Assembly (NCBI GenBank): GCA_963769715.1
Contig: CAVYNE010000030.1
Coordinates: 248,001-312,000, forward strand
Reading direction: 5' to 3'
From: Palsa-504 sp963769715
Lineage (GTDB): Bacteria > Actinomycetota > Actinomycetes > Streptosporangiales > Streptosporangiaceae
Length of the DNA: 64,000 bases
This document shows positions 26,626 through 34,999 of this stretch, piece after piece. The position numbers and the translations under genes are program-made. The number at the start of each line of letters is the position of its first letter. Position 1 is the first letter of the stretch. The notes under the pieces were generated by a model. That model was not told the DNA's origin. It saw only the letters and a list, made by a program, of their open reading frames with translations, and ran no database searches.

Positions 26626-27749
26626 GACCGAGTCACCTCGGCCACCCGGGTGCGGTTCATCCGGCCGAAGTTGTAGTAGGCCGCGCAGGCGCCCTCCGGC
26701 GACACCATGCAGGTCCCGATCGGGGTCTCCGGGGTGCACGCGGTGCCGAACACCTTGCACTCCCACGGCTTCAGCACGCCCTTGAGCACCTCGCCGCACT
26801 GGCAGGCCTTCGGGTCGGCCACCCGCACCCCGGGCACCTGGAACAGCAGCTCCGCGTCCATGGCCGCGTACTCCTGGCGGACCTTGAGCGCCGAGTGCGA
26901 GATGAAGCCGAGGCCGCGCCACTCGAAGTAGGGCCGCAGCTCCATCGTCTCGCCGATGGCCTTCAGCGCCGCGGTGTTGCCGTCCCACGGCACCACGCGC
27001 GAGTACTGGTTCTCCACCTCGGACCGGCCCTGCGACAGCTGCACCATGAGCATGTAGATGGACTGCAGGATGTCCAGCGGCTCGAACCCGGCCACCACCA
27101 CGGGCTTGCCGTATTCGGCGGCGATGAACTCATACGGCCGGCAGCCGATCACCGTGGACACGTGCCCCGGGCCGATGAAGCCGTCGAGCCGCAGGTCCGG
27201 CGAGTCCAGGATGGCCTTGATGGCCGGGATGATCGTCACGTGGTTGCAGAACACCGAGAAGTTCTTCAGCCCCTCGCGCGCGGCGCGCAACATGGTCATC
27301 GCGGTGGACGGCGCGGTCGTCTCGAACCCGATCGCCATGAACACGACCTGCTTGTCCGGGTTCTGCCGGGCGATCTTCAGCGAGTCCAGCGGCGAGTACA
27401 CCATGCGGATGTTGGTGCCCTCGGCGTTGGCGTCGAAGAACGATCCCCCGCTGCCCGGCACCCGCATCATGTCGCCGAACGAGGTCATGATCACGTCCGG
27501 CTGTGAGGCCAGATGTATTGCGTCGTCCACCCGCCCCATCGGGATCACGCAGACCGGGCACCCGGGGCCGTGCACCAGGGTGACCGACTCGGGCAGGTAG
27601 TCCTCGAGACCGTGCTTGTAGATCGTGTGGGTGTGCCCGCCGCACACCTCCATCAGCTTGTACTGACGGCCGGGCTCGCAGAGCGCCGCGATCTTCGCGG
27701 CCAGCGCGTGGGCCTTGTCGGCATCCCGGAATTCATCGACGAACCGCAT
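26622..27749 (-). CDS. hypD: Hydrogenase maturation protein HypD
   Basis: 375 residues; scaffold on which the Fe(CN)2CO group is assembled with HypC. It holds the conserved motifs CGGHTHTIYKHGLEDYLP, GPGCPVCVIPMGRVD, GFETTAPSTA and the cysteine-rich [4Fe-4S] C-terminal region (CQCGEVLKG, WECKVFGTACTPETPIGTCMVS, EGACAAYY). Start ATG 27749 follows GAGGAG. It lies 26 bases after hypC and overlaps hypE by four bases, so the order is hypC-hypD-hypE in one transcript. Confidence 0.97.
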   Translation of the reverse strand: MRFVDEFRDADKAHALAAKIAALCEPGRQYKLMEVCGGHTHTIYKHGLEDYLPESVTLVHGPGCPVCVIPMGRVDDAIHLASQPDVIMTSFGDMMRVPGSGGSFFDANAEGTNIRMVYSPLDSLKIARQNPDKQVVFMAIGFETTAPSTAMTMLRAAREGLKNFSVFCNHVTIIPAIKAILDSPDLRLDGFIGPGHVSTVIGCRPYEFIAAEYGKPVVVAGFEPLDILQSIYMLMVQLSQGRSEVENQYSRVVPWDGNTAALKAIGETMELRPYFEWRGLGFISHSALKVRQEYAAMDAELLFQVPGVRVADPKACQCGEVLKGVLKPWECKVFGTACTPETPIGTCMVSPEGACAAYYNFGRMNRTRVAEVTRS

Positions 27750-27775
27750 CGTCCGCACTCCTCGCCTTTTCCGGC

Positions 27776-28048
27776 CTATTCGACCATGGATTCCCGCAGC
27801 GCGGCGATCTCGTCCTCGTAGGCCTGCCCGATGCCCTCGAGGAACTCCATGGCCGCGGCGGCCTCGCGTTCGTCGATCTTCGACAAGGCGAAGCCGACGT
27901 GGATCAGCACCCATTCGCCGGGCACGGGCGGATCGTCGACGAGCAGGCCGATGTTGATCATCCGCCGTACCCCGCTCACGTCCACCTTGGCCAGATCGGG
28001 TTGCTCCGGGTGAAGCTCGATGACCTCACCGGGTATGCCGAGGCACAT
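27776..28048 (-). CDS. hypC: Hydrogenase maturation chaperone HypC
   Basis: 90 residues beginning MCLGIPGEVIEL; Cys2 is the essential iron-binding residue after Met removal. GEWVLIHVGFALSKIDE is the conserved second half of the family. It shuttles the Fe(CN)2CO group between HypD and the hydrogenase large-subunit precursor. Ribosome site AAGGGG upstream. It is preceded by a SIS-domain gene and followed by hypD. Confidence 0.96.
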   Translation of the reverse strand: MCLGIPGEVIELHPEQPDLAKVDVSGVRRMINIGLLVDDPPVPGEWVLIHVGFALSKIDEREAAAAMEFLEGIGQAYEDEIAALRESMVE

Positions 28049-28103
28049 CTGACACCCCTTCTTTCTGGTTATCTGACGGGCTTAACCAGCGTCCGTCGAG
28101 GTT

Positions 28104-28763
28104 TTACGGGTCCAGGGCCTCGACGGTCAGCTCCCACAGCACCTGGTAGATCGTGGTCTGCGCCTCCTGGATCCGGTGCACGGACGACGACGGCACCACG
28201 AACAGGTAGTCGATGCTGTCCAGCTCGGCCATCTTCCCGCCGTCGTAGCCGGCCAGGCCGATGGTGAGCATGCCCCGCCGGCTGGCCTCGTCGAAGGCCC
28301 GCAGCAGGTTGCCGGAGTTGCCGCTGGTCGACAGTCCGACCGCGATGTCGTCCCGGCCGCCGAAGGCGGCGAGCTGCCGGGCGAACACCACGTCCACGCC
28401 GACGTCGTTGCCCAGCGCGGTGATCACGGAGGTGTCGTTGGCCAGCCCGAACGCGGGCAGCGGGCGCGCGCCCCCGCCGGGGTTCAGGAACAAGGTGGCG
28501 AGCTGGGCGGCGTCGGTGGCGCTGCCGCCGTTGCCGAAGGCGAACAGCCGCCCGCCCGCGCCGAACCTGGCCGCGGCCGCCCGCGCGGCCGCCGCGATCC
28601 GGGCCCCGTCGCGCGCGGCGACGGTGCGGCGCAGCTCGATGATCTCCTGGGCCTTGGCGACGGTCGAGGCGCGGACCTGCGCCAGCACGGCGGGCAGATC
28701 CGTGCGGCCGGAGTACAGGAACGGGTAGAGCGATTCCATCGCTCCCGCGTTTTCCTGCGCCAT
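28104..28763 (-). CDS. SIS-domain protein 1 (phosphoheptose isomerase-like)
   Basis: 219 residues with a sugar-isomerase fold related to GmhA: FAFGNGGSATDAAQLATLF, VGLSTSGNSGNLLRAFDEA, and the terminal SSSVHRIQEAQTTIYQVLWEL. The latter is the segment carrying isomerase catalytic residues in GmhA. SIS proteins of this type recur next to hyp genes in actinobacterial hydrogenase clusters, role unproven. An internal ATG at 28739 has an equally good GGGAG site. It lies between the HypC-like gene (9 bases upstream) and hypC in the same operon. Confidence 0.88.
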   Translation of the reverse strand: MAQENAGAMESLYPFLYSGRTDLPAVLAQVRASTVAKAQEIIELRRTVAARDGARIAAAARAAAARFGAGGRLFAFGNGGSATDAAQLATLFLNPGGGARPLPAFGLANDTSVITALGNDVGVDVVFARQLAAFGGRDDIAVGLSTSGNSGNLLRAFDEASRRGMLTIGLAGYDGGKMAELDSIDYLFVVPSSSVHRIQEAQTTIYQVLWELTVEALDP

Positions 28764-28771
28764 GCTCCGGG

Positions 28772-28984
28772 TCAGCCCCCTATCACGCCGATGGCCTCGC
28801 TGGCGTGGACCAGGATGGTGTCGCCGACGCCCGCGGTCACCAGCGCGACACTCACGGTCTCCTCACCCGCGCCGGTGTCGACCACGGCCATCTCGTCGGC
28901 CAGCAGCCGCAGCACCGTGACCTGCACGGCGGTATCCGAACAGGTGATGCAGGTATCGCCGCTGCAGTATTCCTCGCCCATCAT
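28772..28984 (-). CDS. HypC/HupF-family-like small protein
   Basis: 70 residues from ATG 28984, which overlaps the upstream SIS gene stop (ATGA). It starts MMGEEYCSGDTCITCSDTA, so it lacks the canonical MC..IPG start and has an N-terminal Cys cluster (C-x4-C-x2-C). The body (ADEMAVVDTGAGEETVSVAL, GVGDTILVHASEAIGVI) follows the HypC beta-barrel pattern. It is distinct from the genuine HypC at 27776. The cysteine spacing suggests a metal- or iron-carrying chaperone variant that works with the same maturation set. Confidence 0.82.
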   Translation of the reverse strand: MMGEEYCSGDTCITCSDTAVQVTVLRLLADEMAVVDTGAGEETVSVALVTAGVGDTILVHASEAIGVIGG

Positions 28985-29625
28985 GCGATCACCCCCGGAG
29001 CGAGCACTCCTGGCTGTTCGAAAAACACGTGCACCAGCTCCCACAGTACGTGGTAGGCGGTCACGTGCAGCTCCTTGACCACCCGCGGATCGGCGGAGGC
29101 CGCGACCAGGAGGTGATCGACGGCCTTGCTGGCCGCGATCTGGCCGCCGTCCCCGCCCGCCAGGGCGATCGTCAGCAGGCCCAGTTCCCTGGCCGCCTCG
29201 AGCCCGCCCAGCACGCTGGCGCAGTTGCCGTCGGCGGAGATGCCGAGGGCGATATCGGCGGGATCGGCGAGGAACCGGATCTGATGGGCGAAGATCGCGG
29301 CGACGCCGTCCCGTTCGGCTATCCCGGTGACGGTGGCCACGTCGGAAGTGAGCGAGATGGCCGGCAGCGCGCGCTTGCCGACGATGACCGGGTGGACGAA
29401 CTCGACCGCGACATGCTGTGCGTCGGTGCTGGCTCCGCCGGTGCCGAACACCACGAGCCGGCCGCCCCGGTGAAACTGCACGGCCATCGCGTGACAGGCC
29501 GCGGCCACCGCGTCCGCCTGCCCGGCCAGGTCCTGCGTGGGCCCGTTCCGCAGCTCGAACAGGCGGCGGGTCTGTTCGCCGTCGCTCTGCTGGCCGGCGC
29601 TGGCAGGCCGCTCGGGCCCGCTCAC
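28981..29625 (-). CDS. SIS-domain protein 2
   Basis: A second SIS-fold protein, about 214 residues from GTG 29625 (start uncertain; the frame stays open to GTG 29721 and no site is compelling). Motifs: LVVFGTGGASTDAQHVAVEFVHP, IALGISADGNCASVLGGLEAA, LLTIALAGGDGGQIAASKAVDHLLV, ELHVTAYHVLWELVHVFFE. The normal STSGxS phosphosugar loop is altered to ISADGNCA, so its ligand or activity may differ from SIS protein 1. First gene of the six-gene SIS-hypC-like-SIS-hypCDE operon. About 235 bases upstream (29626-29861) hold no recognisable gene. Confidence 0.83.
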   Translation of the reverse strand: MSGPERPASAGQQSDGEQTRRLFELRNGPTQDLAGQADAVAAACHAMAVQFHRGGRLVVFGTGGASTDAQHVAVEFVHPVIVGKRALPAISLTSDVATVTGIAERDGVAAIFAHQIRFLADPADIALGISADGNCASVLGGLEAARELGLLTIALAGGDGGQIAASKAVDHLLVAASADPRVVKELHVTAYHVLWELVHVFFEQPGVLAPGVIA

Positions 29626-29861
29626 CAATCGCGGCCCGGCCGGGCCGCTCGCCCCCCTCGAGCTGTCATGAAAGCCACCGTAGGACACTTGTGTATGGGC
29701 GTCTAGTAGCCACCACGACACTTCTGGTCAGGATTCCGAACGGACTGCCGCCCGCCCTGGCCAGGCCCTCCTACTCAGGCCCCTGTTACCCGGGCCAGGT
29801 GAGCGCTGACCATGGCGCCGGGCCGGGCCGGCCAGCGAAGTGCTGGCCGGCCCCGCCCCCG

Positions 29862-30074
29862 CTACCGGCTGGACCGGGGCAATGGGACCAGGCAGCTCGG
29901 CGGCTGATGGCGTGTCCCGCGCTGGGCCCCGCGCCGGTAACGCAGCGGCGCGGCGAGCGCGCGCCCCAGCCGGGTCAGTGACGCGGCCAGCTCGGCGTGG
30001 GTGGCGTCGACCTCGCGCTGCTCGGCGGCGGTCCTGGTGCGCTCGGCCTGGTAGATCAGGTATCCGGTGTTCAT
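29862..30074 (-). CDS. Small conserved-type actinobacterial protein
   Basis: 70 residues, MNTGYLIYQAERTRTAAEQ..., with a good GGGGG ribosome site. The N-terminal half is a hydrophilic helix of a kind I associate with small actinobacterial proteins encoded beside large SARP or LuxR regulators; the Arg/Pro-rich C-terminal third is variable. Function unknown. It is divergent from the giant SARP-type regulator starting about 95 bases away, so both probably share a promoter region. Confidence 0.6.
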   Translation of the reverse strand: MNTGYLIYQAERTRTAAEQREVDATHAELAASLTRLGRALAAPLRYRRGAQRGTRHQPPSCLVPLPRSSR

Positions 30075-30169
30075 CTGGTGAGCCCCCTTGCTCTCGTTGG
30101 ATGCAAAGCTAGGAAGCCGCTGTTCCCGCGGTGTTCCCGCCCGTTACCGCGGTGCGGGACAATGGGGAC

Positions 30170-33100
30170 GTGTCCGCGCCAAGGGCGAAGGGGCCGCCTG
30201 GGGGGCAGACCGTACAGGTCAGGCTGCTCGGCCCGTTCTCCGTCTTCTCTGGGGGCCGCGTCGCCGGCCCGTGGCCGCGGCCGAGCGCCCGCCGGCTCTG
30301 CCAGCTCGTCCTGGTCAGCCCCGGCCGCCGGGTGAGCCGGGATCTCGTCTGCGAGGAACTGTTTCCCGGCCTGGATCCCCGCGCCGCCGCCAGGTCGGTC
30401 TCCAGGGCACTGTCGATGGCCCGGAGCACGCTCGCCGAACTGGGCCTGCCGGCGGCTTCCCTGCTCGCGGCCGACCTGAGCCACATCTGGGCCGCGCCGG
30501 CGGCCGAGGTCGACGCCGAGGAGCACGAACAGGCGCTCCGCGCCGCGCTGGCGATGGAACCTGGCCACGAGCGCGACGGCCGCCTCGCCGCCGCCCTCGC
30601 CGAAGAGGGCGAACTGCTCGCCGACGAGCCGTACGCCGACTGGGCCCTGCGCCCCAGGGAACGGCTGGCGACCCTGCGCCAGGAGGCGCGGCTGGCCTTG
30701 GCCAGGGACCGGGCGAAGGGAGCAGGCGATTCCCGGCCGGAGGCGGTGCTGGCCGCCTTCCAGGCTTGCTTCGAGCACGATCCCGCATCTGAGGAGGCGG
30801 CCGGAGCCCTGGTCGTGGCCTACCTCGCGCACGGGCACCGGGATCTCGCCGTGCGTGCCTACGAGCGCTGCCGTGCCGCTGTCGGGGAGCTCGGGCTGGG
30901 CATATCCCCGTGGCTTGAGGAGGTTTACGCCACGGCGGCCGTCCAGGCCGTGCCGTCCCGGTCGGCTCCGGCGCCGCTGCCGCCGGCCTCCGCGCGGGAG
31001 GAACTTCGGACCGTTAGCGTGCTGGCCGCCGAGGTGGCCGCGGCCGCCGGTCTAGCCAGCGAGCCGGATCCGGAGAGCCTGCGCGATGTGATAGGCCGCT
31101 GCCTGGCCGCGGTGATCACAGAGGTGGAGGCGCTCGGCGGGACGGTGACGTCGGTGTCCGGCCAAGGGCTCCAGGCCATGTTCGGGGCGCCTGAGGCGCA
31201 CGAGGATGACCCTGAGCGGGCGGCCAGGGCGGCCTTCCGCGCCCTCTCGGCGGTAACAGCCATCGACGGCGGGAGGCCGGCGCTGCGGATTGGGGTGGAG
31301 ACCGGCCCGGCGGTGCTTGGTCCCATCGGCGGTGGCTCCCGGGTCGAGTACGGAGCCGTGGGCGAGGTCGTGGGCCAGGCCGCCGCGCTGCAGTCGCTGG
31401 CCAGGCCAGGTTCGGCCCTGGTAGGTCCGGTGACCCGGGCCGCCATCGACCACCTGTTCACCTGGGGGGCCAGCCAGCAAGTGGCGGCCGGCCCGGCCCC
31501 GCTGGCCGCAACCTACCTGGGGAAACCCAGGCCCCGCGCAGCGGGTCGCCGGCTCGGGCCTGGCGGGCGCGGCCCGCTCGTGGGGCGACAGGCCGAGTTG
31601 GCGGCGCTCGGCGCCGCCCTACGCGAGGCGGTACGTGGTCATGGCTCGGTCGTGCTCGTGACCGGCGAGCCCGGGCTCGGCAAGACCCGCCTGGTGCAGG
31701 AGTGCCGCGGGCGCGCGGCTAGCGGGACCTTCTGGCTGGAGGGGCGCTGCGCCTCCTACGCCTCATCCACGCCCTACGGGCTCTACCAGCAGCTGCTGGC
31801 CAACTGGGCGGGAGTGACGCCTGACCAGCCTGCGGCCGTGGTCGGGCCGGCCCTGGAGCGCGCGCTGGCCGCGGTCCGGGGTGACGACCTGTTTCCGCTG
31901 CTGGCTCGCATGATGGGCCTGCCGCTGGGAGCGGCGCTGGGACGGATGAGCCCGGGGGAACTCCAGCGGGAGACGTTCACCGCCTGGCGTTCGCTGGTGT
32001 CGCGTCTGGTGGCGACGGCTCCGGCGGTTCTCGTCCTGGAGGACCTGCACTGGGCCGACCCGACCTCGCTTCGCCTCACCCTCGACCTGGCCCGGCTGGC
32101 TCCGGGCCGCCGCCTGCTCGTGCTCGCGACCAGCCGTCCCGACGCCGACCCGGAGTCCCCCGAGGTAGCCAGCCTGGAACGCTCCGGGCCGCCCGTCCAC
32201 CCGATCTCCCTCGGACCGCTGCCCGGGGCGGCCGAAGAGGAGCTGGCCAGGTCCCTGATGGGCGACGCGGCCAGCCGGGAGGTCCTGGACGCCGTGCTCG
32301 CCAGCGTCGAAGGCAATCCGCTGTTCCTGGAGGAGAGGCTGACCTCGCTGCTTGAAACGAGGGCCCTGGTGCGTGAGCAGGGTGTCTGGCGGATTAGCGC
32401 GACCGCGGGCCAGCAGGTGCCGCAGGTGCTGGAGCGTCTCGTCCGTTCCCGGGTGGACCGGCTCAGCCCGGCGGCGCGCAACGCCGTCCGGCCCGCGTCC
32501 GTGCTCGGGACCGAGTTCGGATTCTCGCTGCTGACCGCGGTGTGTGCCCCGGACGAGCCGCTGGGACCCGCCTTGGCAGAGCTATGCGCCAAGGACCTCT
32601 TGCAGGAGGTGGCCCAGCACCCTGAGCCCGTCTACCGTTTCCGCCACGCCCTCATCCAGGAGGCGACCTACAACGGGCTGCTGCGCGCCGAGCGCCGCCT
32701 GCTGCATGGCCGGGCCGCCTGGGCGCTGGAGGCCGCGTCGCAGGGCCGGGAGGCAGAGGTCGCCGCCGTGCTCGGCCGGCACTTCGACGCGGCCGGAGAG
32801 ACGGCGCGCGCCCTGCGGTACTTCGAGCTAGCGGGCGACCACGCCACGGCGGCTTTCGCCAACGACGAAGCCGTCTCCTCGTACCGCTCCGCCCTGGCGA
32901 TCGCGGGCGAGCAGCGCCCGGCGGCCGAGGCGATGACCGATGTCGCGGTGGACTTGCAGGCCAAGCTGGCCAACGTGCTGTGGCGCACGGGGCGACGCGG
33001 GCAGGCCCGGGAGGCGTTTGCGTCCGCGCTGCGCCTAGCCGGCAGCGGGGACACGCTCCGCCGAGCGCACCTGCAGACCCGCCTGGGCCGCCTGGAGGCG

Positions 33101-34054
33101 GCCGACCTTCACTACGAGGCGGCCGTGGAGGCCTTCGACGCCGCCGAAGCGCTGCTCGGTCAGGACGCGGGGGAGAAGGACGCGGCCACCGCCGAGGAAT
33201 GGCTGGAGATGATGGTGGACGGCCGGGCCGCCCTGTACGCCATGCGCAGTGAGCCGGAGCTTGCCCTGGCGACCCTGGACGCGGTCCGGCCGGTGCTCGA
33301 GGCCAGGGGATCCCCGGCCAGGAAGTACGGCTTTTACGTGCACCTCGCCATGGCCCGGGTCATGCGGAACCGCTACCGCGTCGACGAGGCCGACATCGCC
33401 ATCATGCGTAAGAGCCTGACCGCGGCGGCTCAGGGGGACGAGGAGAAAGACGTCGGCTACGCCACGTTCTTCCTCGGCCGGATCTTGTGGCTGCATGGGG
33501 ACCTAGCCGCGGCCCAGGAGCAGATGGAGCGGGCCCTGACCATGGCCGAGCGCATCGGGGAGAGCCTTCTGCTCGGGCATAGCCTGCTGGGGCTTGCCCT
33601 CACCGCGCTGCGGCGGCACGACACCGAAGCGGTCCGCGCCCTGGCCCCCCGGGTCATGGCGGCGGCCGGGGACATGGCCAGCGCCGAATACCTGGCTGGG
33701 GCGAAGGCGTGCCTGGTCTGGCTGGCCTGGCAGGACCGGCGCCCGCACGACGTGATCACGCTGTCGGGCGAGATCACGGAGCTGATGGCGGACTCCACCC
33801 GCCTGGGCCTCTACCACGGGCTGGTCCACCTGTGGCCGCTGATCGCCGTGCACCTAGAAGCCGGCCACGTGGCCGGCGCGGTCGCGGTGAGCCGTCAGCT
33901 ACTGCGGTACGCGCAGTACGCGCAGTGGCTCCCCAGCGACCTCGAGTTGACCCTTGAGGAAGCGGGCCAGGCCTGGGACCAGGGCCAGCCCGGGCTGGCC
34001 GGGGAGAGGCTGGCTGCCGCCGTGGCGCTGGCCCGCGACCTGAACTGCTTCTGA
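30170..34054 (+). CDS. SARP-type regulator fused to degenerate cyclase, AAA ATPase and TPR
   Basis: About 1294 residues from GTG 30170 (GGGAC at 9 bases; GTG 30131 is an alternative). Order: SARP winged helix (about 12-90), BTAD helical domain (90-250), class III nucleotide-cyclase fold (about 278-430), AAA ATPase with GEPGLGKT (499-506) and VLEDLHWADPTS, then about 600 residues of TPR-like helices. The cyclase metal-binding aspartates are gone: the first motif reads LAAEVAA and the second GQGLQAMFG, so the domain probably only binds a ligand. No C-terminal LuxR helix-turn-helix; DNA binding should be through the N-terminus. Its 3' end abuts the broken fadE stub. Confidence 0.88.
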   Translation: MSAPRAKGPPGGQTVQVRLLGPFSVFSGGRVAGPWPRPSARRLCQLVLVSPGRRVSRDLVCEELFPGLDPRAAARSVSRALSMARSTLAELGLPAASLLAADLSHIWAAPAAEVDAEEHEQALRAALAMEPGHERDGRLAAALAEEGELLADEPYADWALRPRERLATLRQEARLALARDRAKGAGDSRPEAVLAAFQACFEHDPASEEAAGALVVAYLAHGHRDLAVRAYERCRAAVGELGLGISPWLEEVYATAAVQAVPSRSAPAPLPPASAREELRTVSVLAAEVAAAAGLASEPDPESLRDVIGRCLAAVITEVEALGGTVTSVSGQGLQAMFGAPEAHEDDPERAARAAFRALSAVTAIDGGRPALRIGVETGPAVLGPIGGGSRVEYGAVGEVVGQAAALQSLARPGSALVGPVTRAAIDHLFTWGASQQVAAGPAPLAATYLGKPRPRAAGRRLGPGGRGPLVGRQAELAALGAALREAVRGHGSVVLVTGEPGLGKTRLVQECRGRAASGTFWLEGRCASYASSTPYGLYQQLLANWAGVTPDQPAAVVGPALERALAAVRGDDLFPLLARMMGLPLGAALGRMSPGELQRETFTAWRSLVSRLVATAPAVLVLEDLHWADPTSLRLTLDLARLAPGRRLLVLATSRPDADPESPEVASLERSGPPVHPISLGPLPGAAEEELARSLMGDAASREVLDAVLASVEGNPLFLEERLTSLLETRALVREQGVWRISATAGQQVPQVLERLVRSRVDRLSPAARNAVRPASVLGTEFGFSLLTAVCAPDEPLGPALAELCAKDLLQEVAQHPEPVYRFRHALIQEATYNGLLRAERRLLHGRAAWALEAASQGREAEVAAVLGRHFDAAGETARALRYFELAGDHATAAFANDEAVSSYRSALAIAGEQRPAAEAMTDVAVDLQAKLANVLWRTGRRGQAREAFASALRLAGSGDTLRRAHLQTRLGRLEAADLHYEAAVEAFDAAEALLGQDAGEKDAATAEEWLEMMVDGRAALYAMRSEPELALATLDAVRPVLEARGSPARKYGFYVHLAMARVMRNRYRVDEADIAIMRKSLTAAAQGDEEKDVGYATFFLGRILWLHGDLAAAQEQMERALTMAERIGESLLLGHSLLGLALTALRRHDTEAVRALAPRVMAAAGDMASAEYLAGAKACLVWLAWQDRRPHDVITLSGEITELMADSTRLGLYHGLVHLWPLIAVHLEAGHVAGAVAVSRQLLRYAQYAQWLPSDLELTLEEAGQAWDQGQPGLAGERLAAAVALARDLNCF

Positions 34055-34101
34055 CCGAGCAGGCTCGCCGCGATGGCGGCGGCGTGCCGGGCCGGGCTGC
34101 C

Positions 34102-34166
34102 GAACAGGTGCCGGACGGCACGTGCGCGGCCAGCCAGTCCCGTACCTCGGCCCGGAAGACGGTCAC
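34102..34166 (-). pseudogene. 5' stub of an acyl-CoA dehydrogenase gene
   Basis: A GTG at 34166 overlaps the stop of the enoyl-CoA hydratase gene (GTGA), and the frame reads VTVFRAEVRDWLAAHVPSGT, the usual start of a FadE-type acyl-CoA dehydrogenase. Family resemblance ends after about 20 residues; the frame then runs as Arg/Pro-rich shadow sequence into the opposite-strand SARP gene. It looks like a third operon gene (fadD3-echA20-fadE) whose body was lost when the SARP region was joined here. Confidence 0.55.
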
Positions 34167-34999
34167 CCGGCGGCCTTCTTCATGCCGCGCCCGTCGAGCC
34201 CGGCCAGCGAGTCGCCCGACACCTCGGCGTTGTGCGCGTGCGCGGCGTGGTGCAGGCCGAACACCGAATCCATCCCCGACCGCATCCCCATCAGGTCCTC
34301 ACACTGGTTGACCGCCCGTTTGGCCAGGGCGAGGCCGAACGGCGGCATCTCGGCGACCTGCTCGGCGAGCGCGAACGTCGCCGCTTCCAGTTCATCGCGC
34401 GGCACCACCCGGTTCACCATGCCGAGCTGGTAGGCGCGCTCGGCGGTGAACCGGCCGCCGGTGAACAGGGCCTCCTTGGCGAAGCGCGGCCCGAGCACCC
34501 ACGGGTGCGCGAAGTACTCCACTCCGGGTATCCCCATCCGCACCACCGGGTCGGCGAAGAACGCGTCCTCGCTCGCCACGATCAGGTCGCAGACCCAGGC
34601 GAGCATCAGGCCGCCGGCGATGCACGCGCCGTGCACCATCGCGATGGCGGGCTTGGGGATCTCCCGCCAGCGTCGGCACATGCCGAGGTAGACCTCCATC
34701 TCACGGGCGTACCTGGCGTCGGCGCCGGCCTTGCCAACGTGGTCCCACCACAACACCGCCTGGCGGTCGAAGGACTTGTCCGCGTCGCGTTCGGGGGTGC
34801 CGATGTCGTGGCCGGCGCAGAAGTGATCGCCGGCGCCGGCCAGCACGAGCACCGCGACCTGGTCGTCGTTCACCGCGCGGGTGAAGGCCGCGTCCAGCGC
34901 GTAGGTCATCGCGGAGTTCTGGGCGTTGGCGTACCTCGGCCGGTTCAGCGTGATCAGGGCGATGCGGCCGCGCTGGTCGTAACGCACCTCGTCCGCCAT
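34163..34999 (-). CDS. Enoyl-CoA hydratase-family protein, EchA20-like
   Basis: 278 residues from ATG 34999, which overlaps the fadD3-like stop (TGATG). Crotonase fold: ITLNRPRYANAQNSAM, oxyanion-hole segments GAGDHFCAGHDIG and MVHGACIAGGLMLAW, and C-terminal RAVNQCEDLMGMRSGMDS. In the KstR2 regulon of mycobacteria and rhodococci, EchA20 hydrolyses a ring of the C/D-ring intermediate. The operon position and the neighbouring KstR2 box favour that role here. Generic crotonase activity remains possible. Confidence 0.85.
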   Translation of the reverse strand: MADEVRYDQRGRIALITLNRPRYANAQNSAMTYALDAAFTRAVNDDQVAVLVLAGAGDHFCAGHDIGTPERDADKSFDRQAVLWWDHVGKAGADARYAREMEVYLGMCRRWREIPKPAIAMVHGACIAGGLMLAWVCDLIVASEDAFFADPVVRMGIPGVEYFAHPWVLGPRFAKEALFTGGRFTAERAYQLGMVNRVVPRDELEAATFALAEQVAEMPPFGLALAKRAVNQCEDLMGMRSGMDSVFGLHHAAHAHNAEVSGDSLAGLDGRGMKKAAG

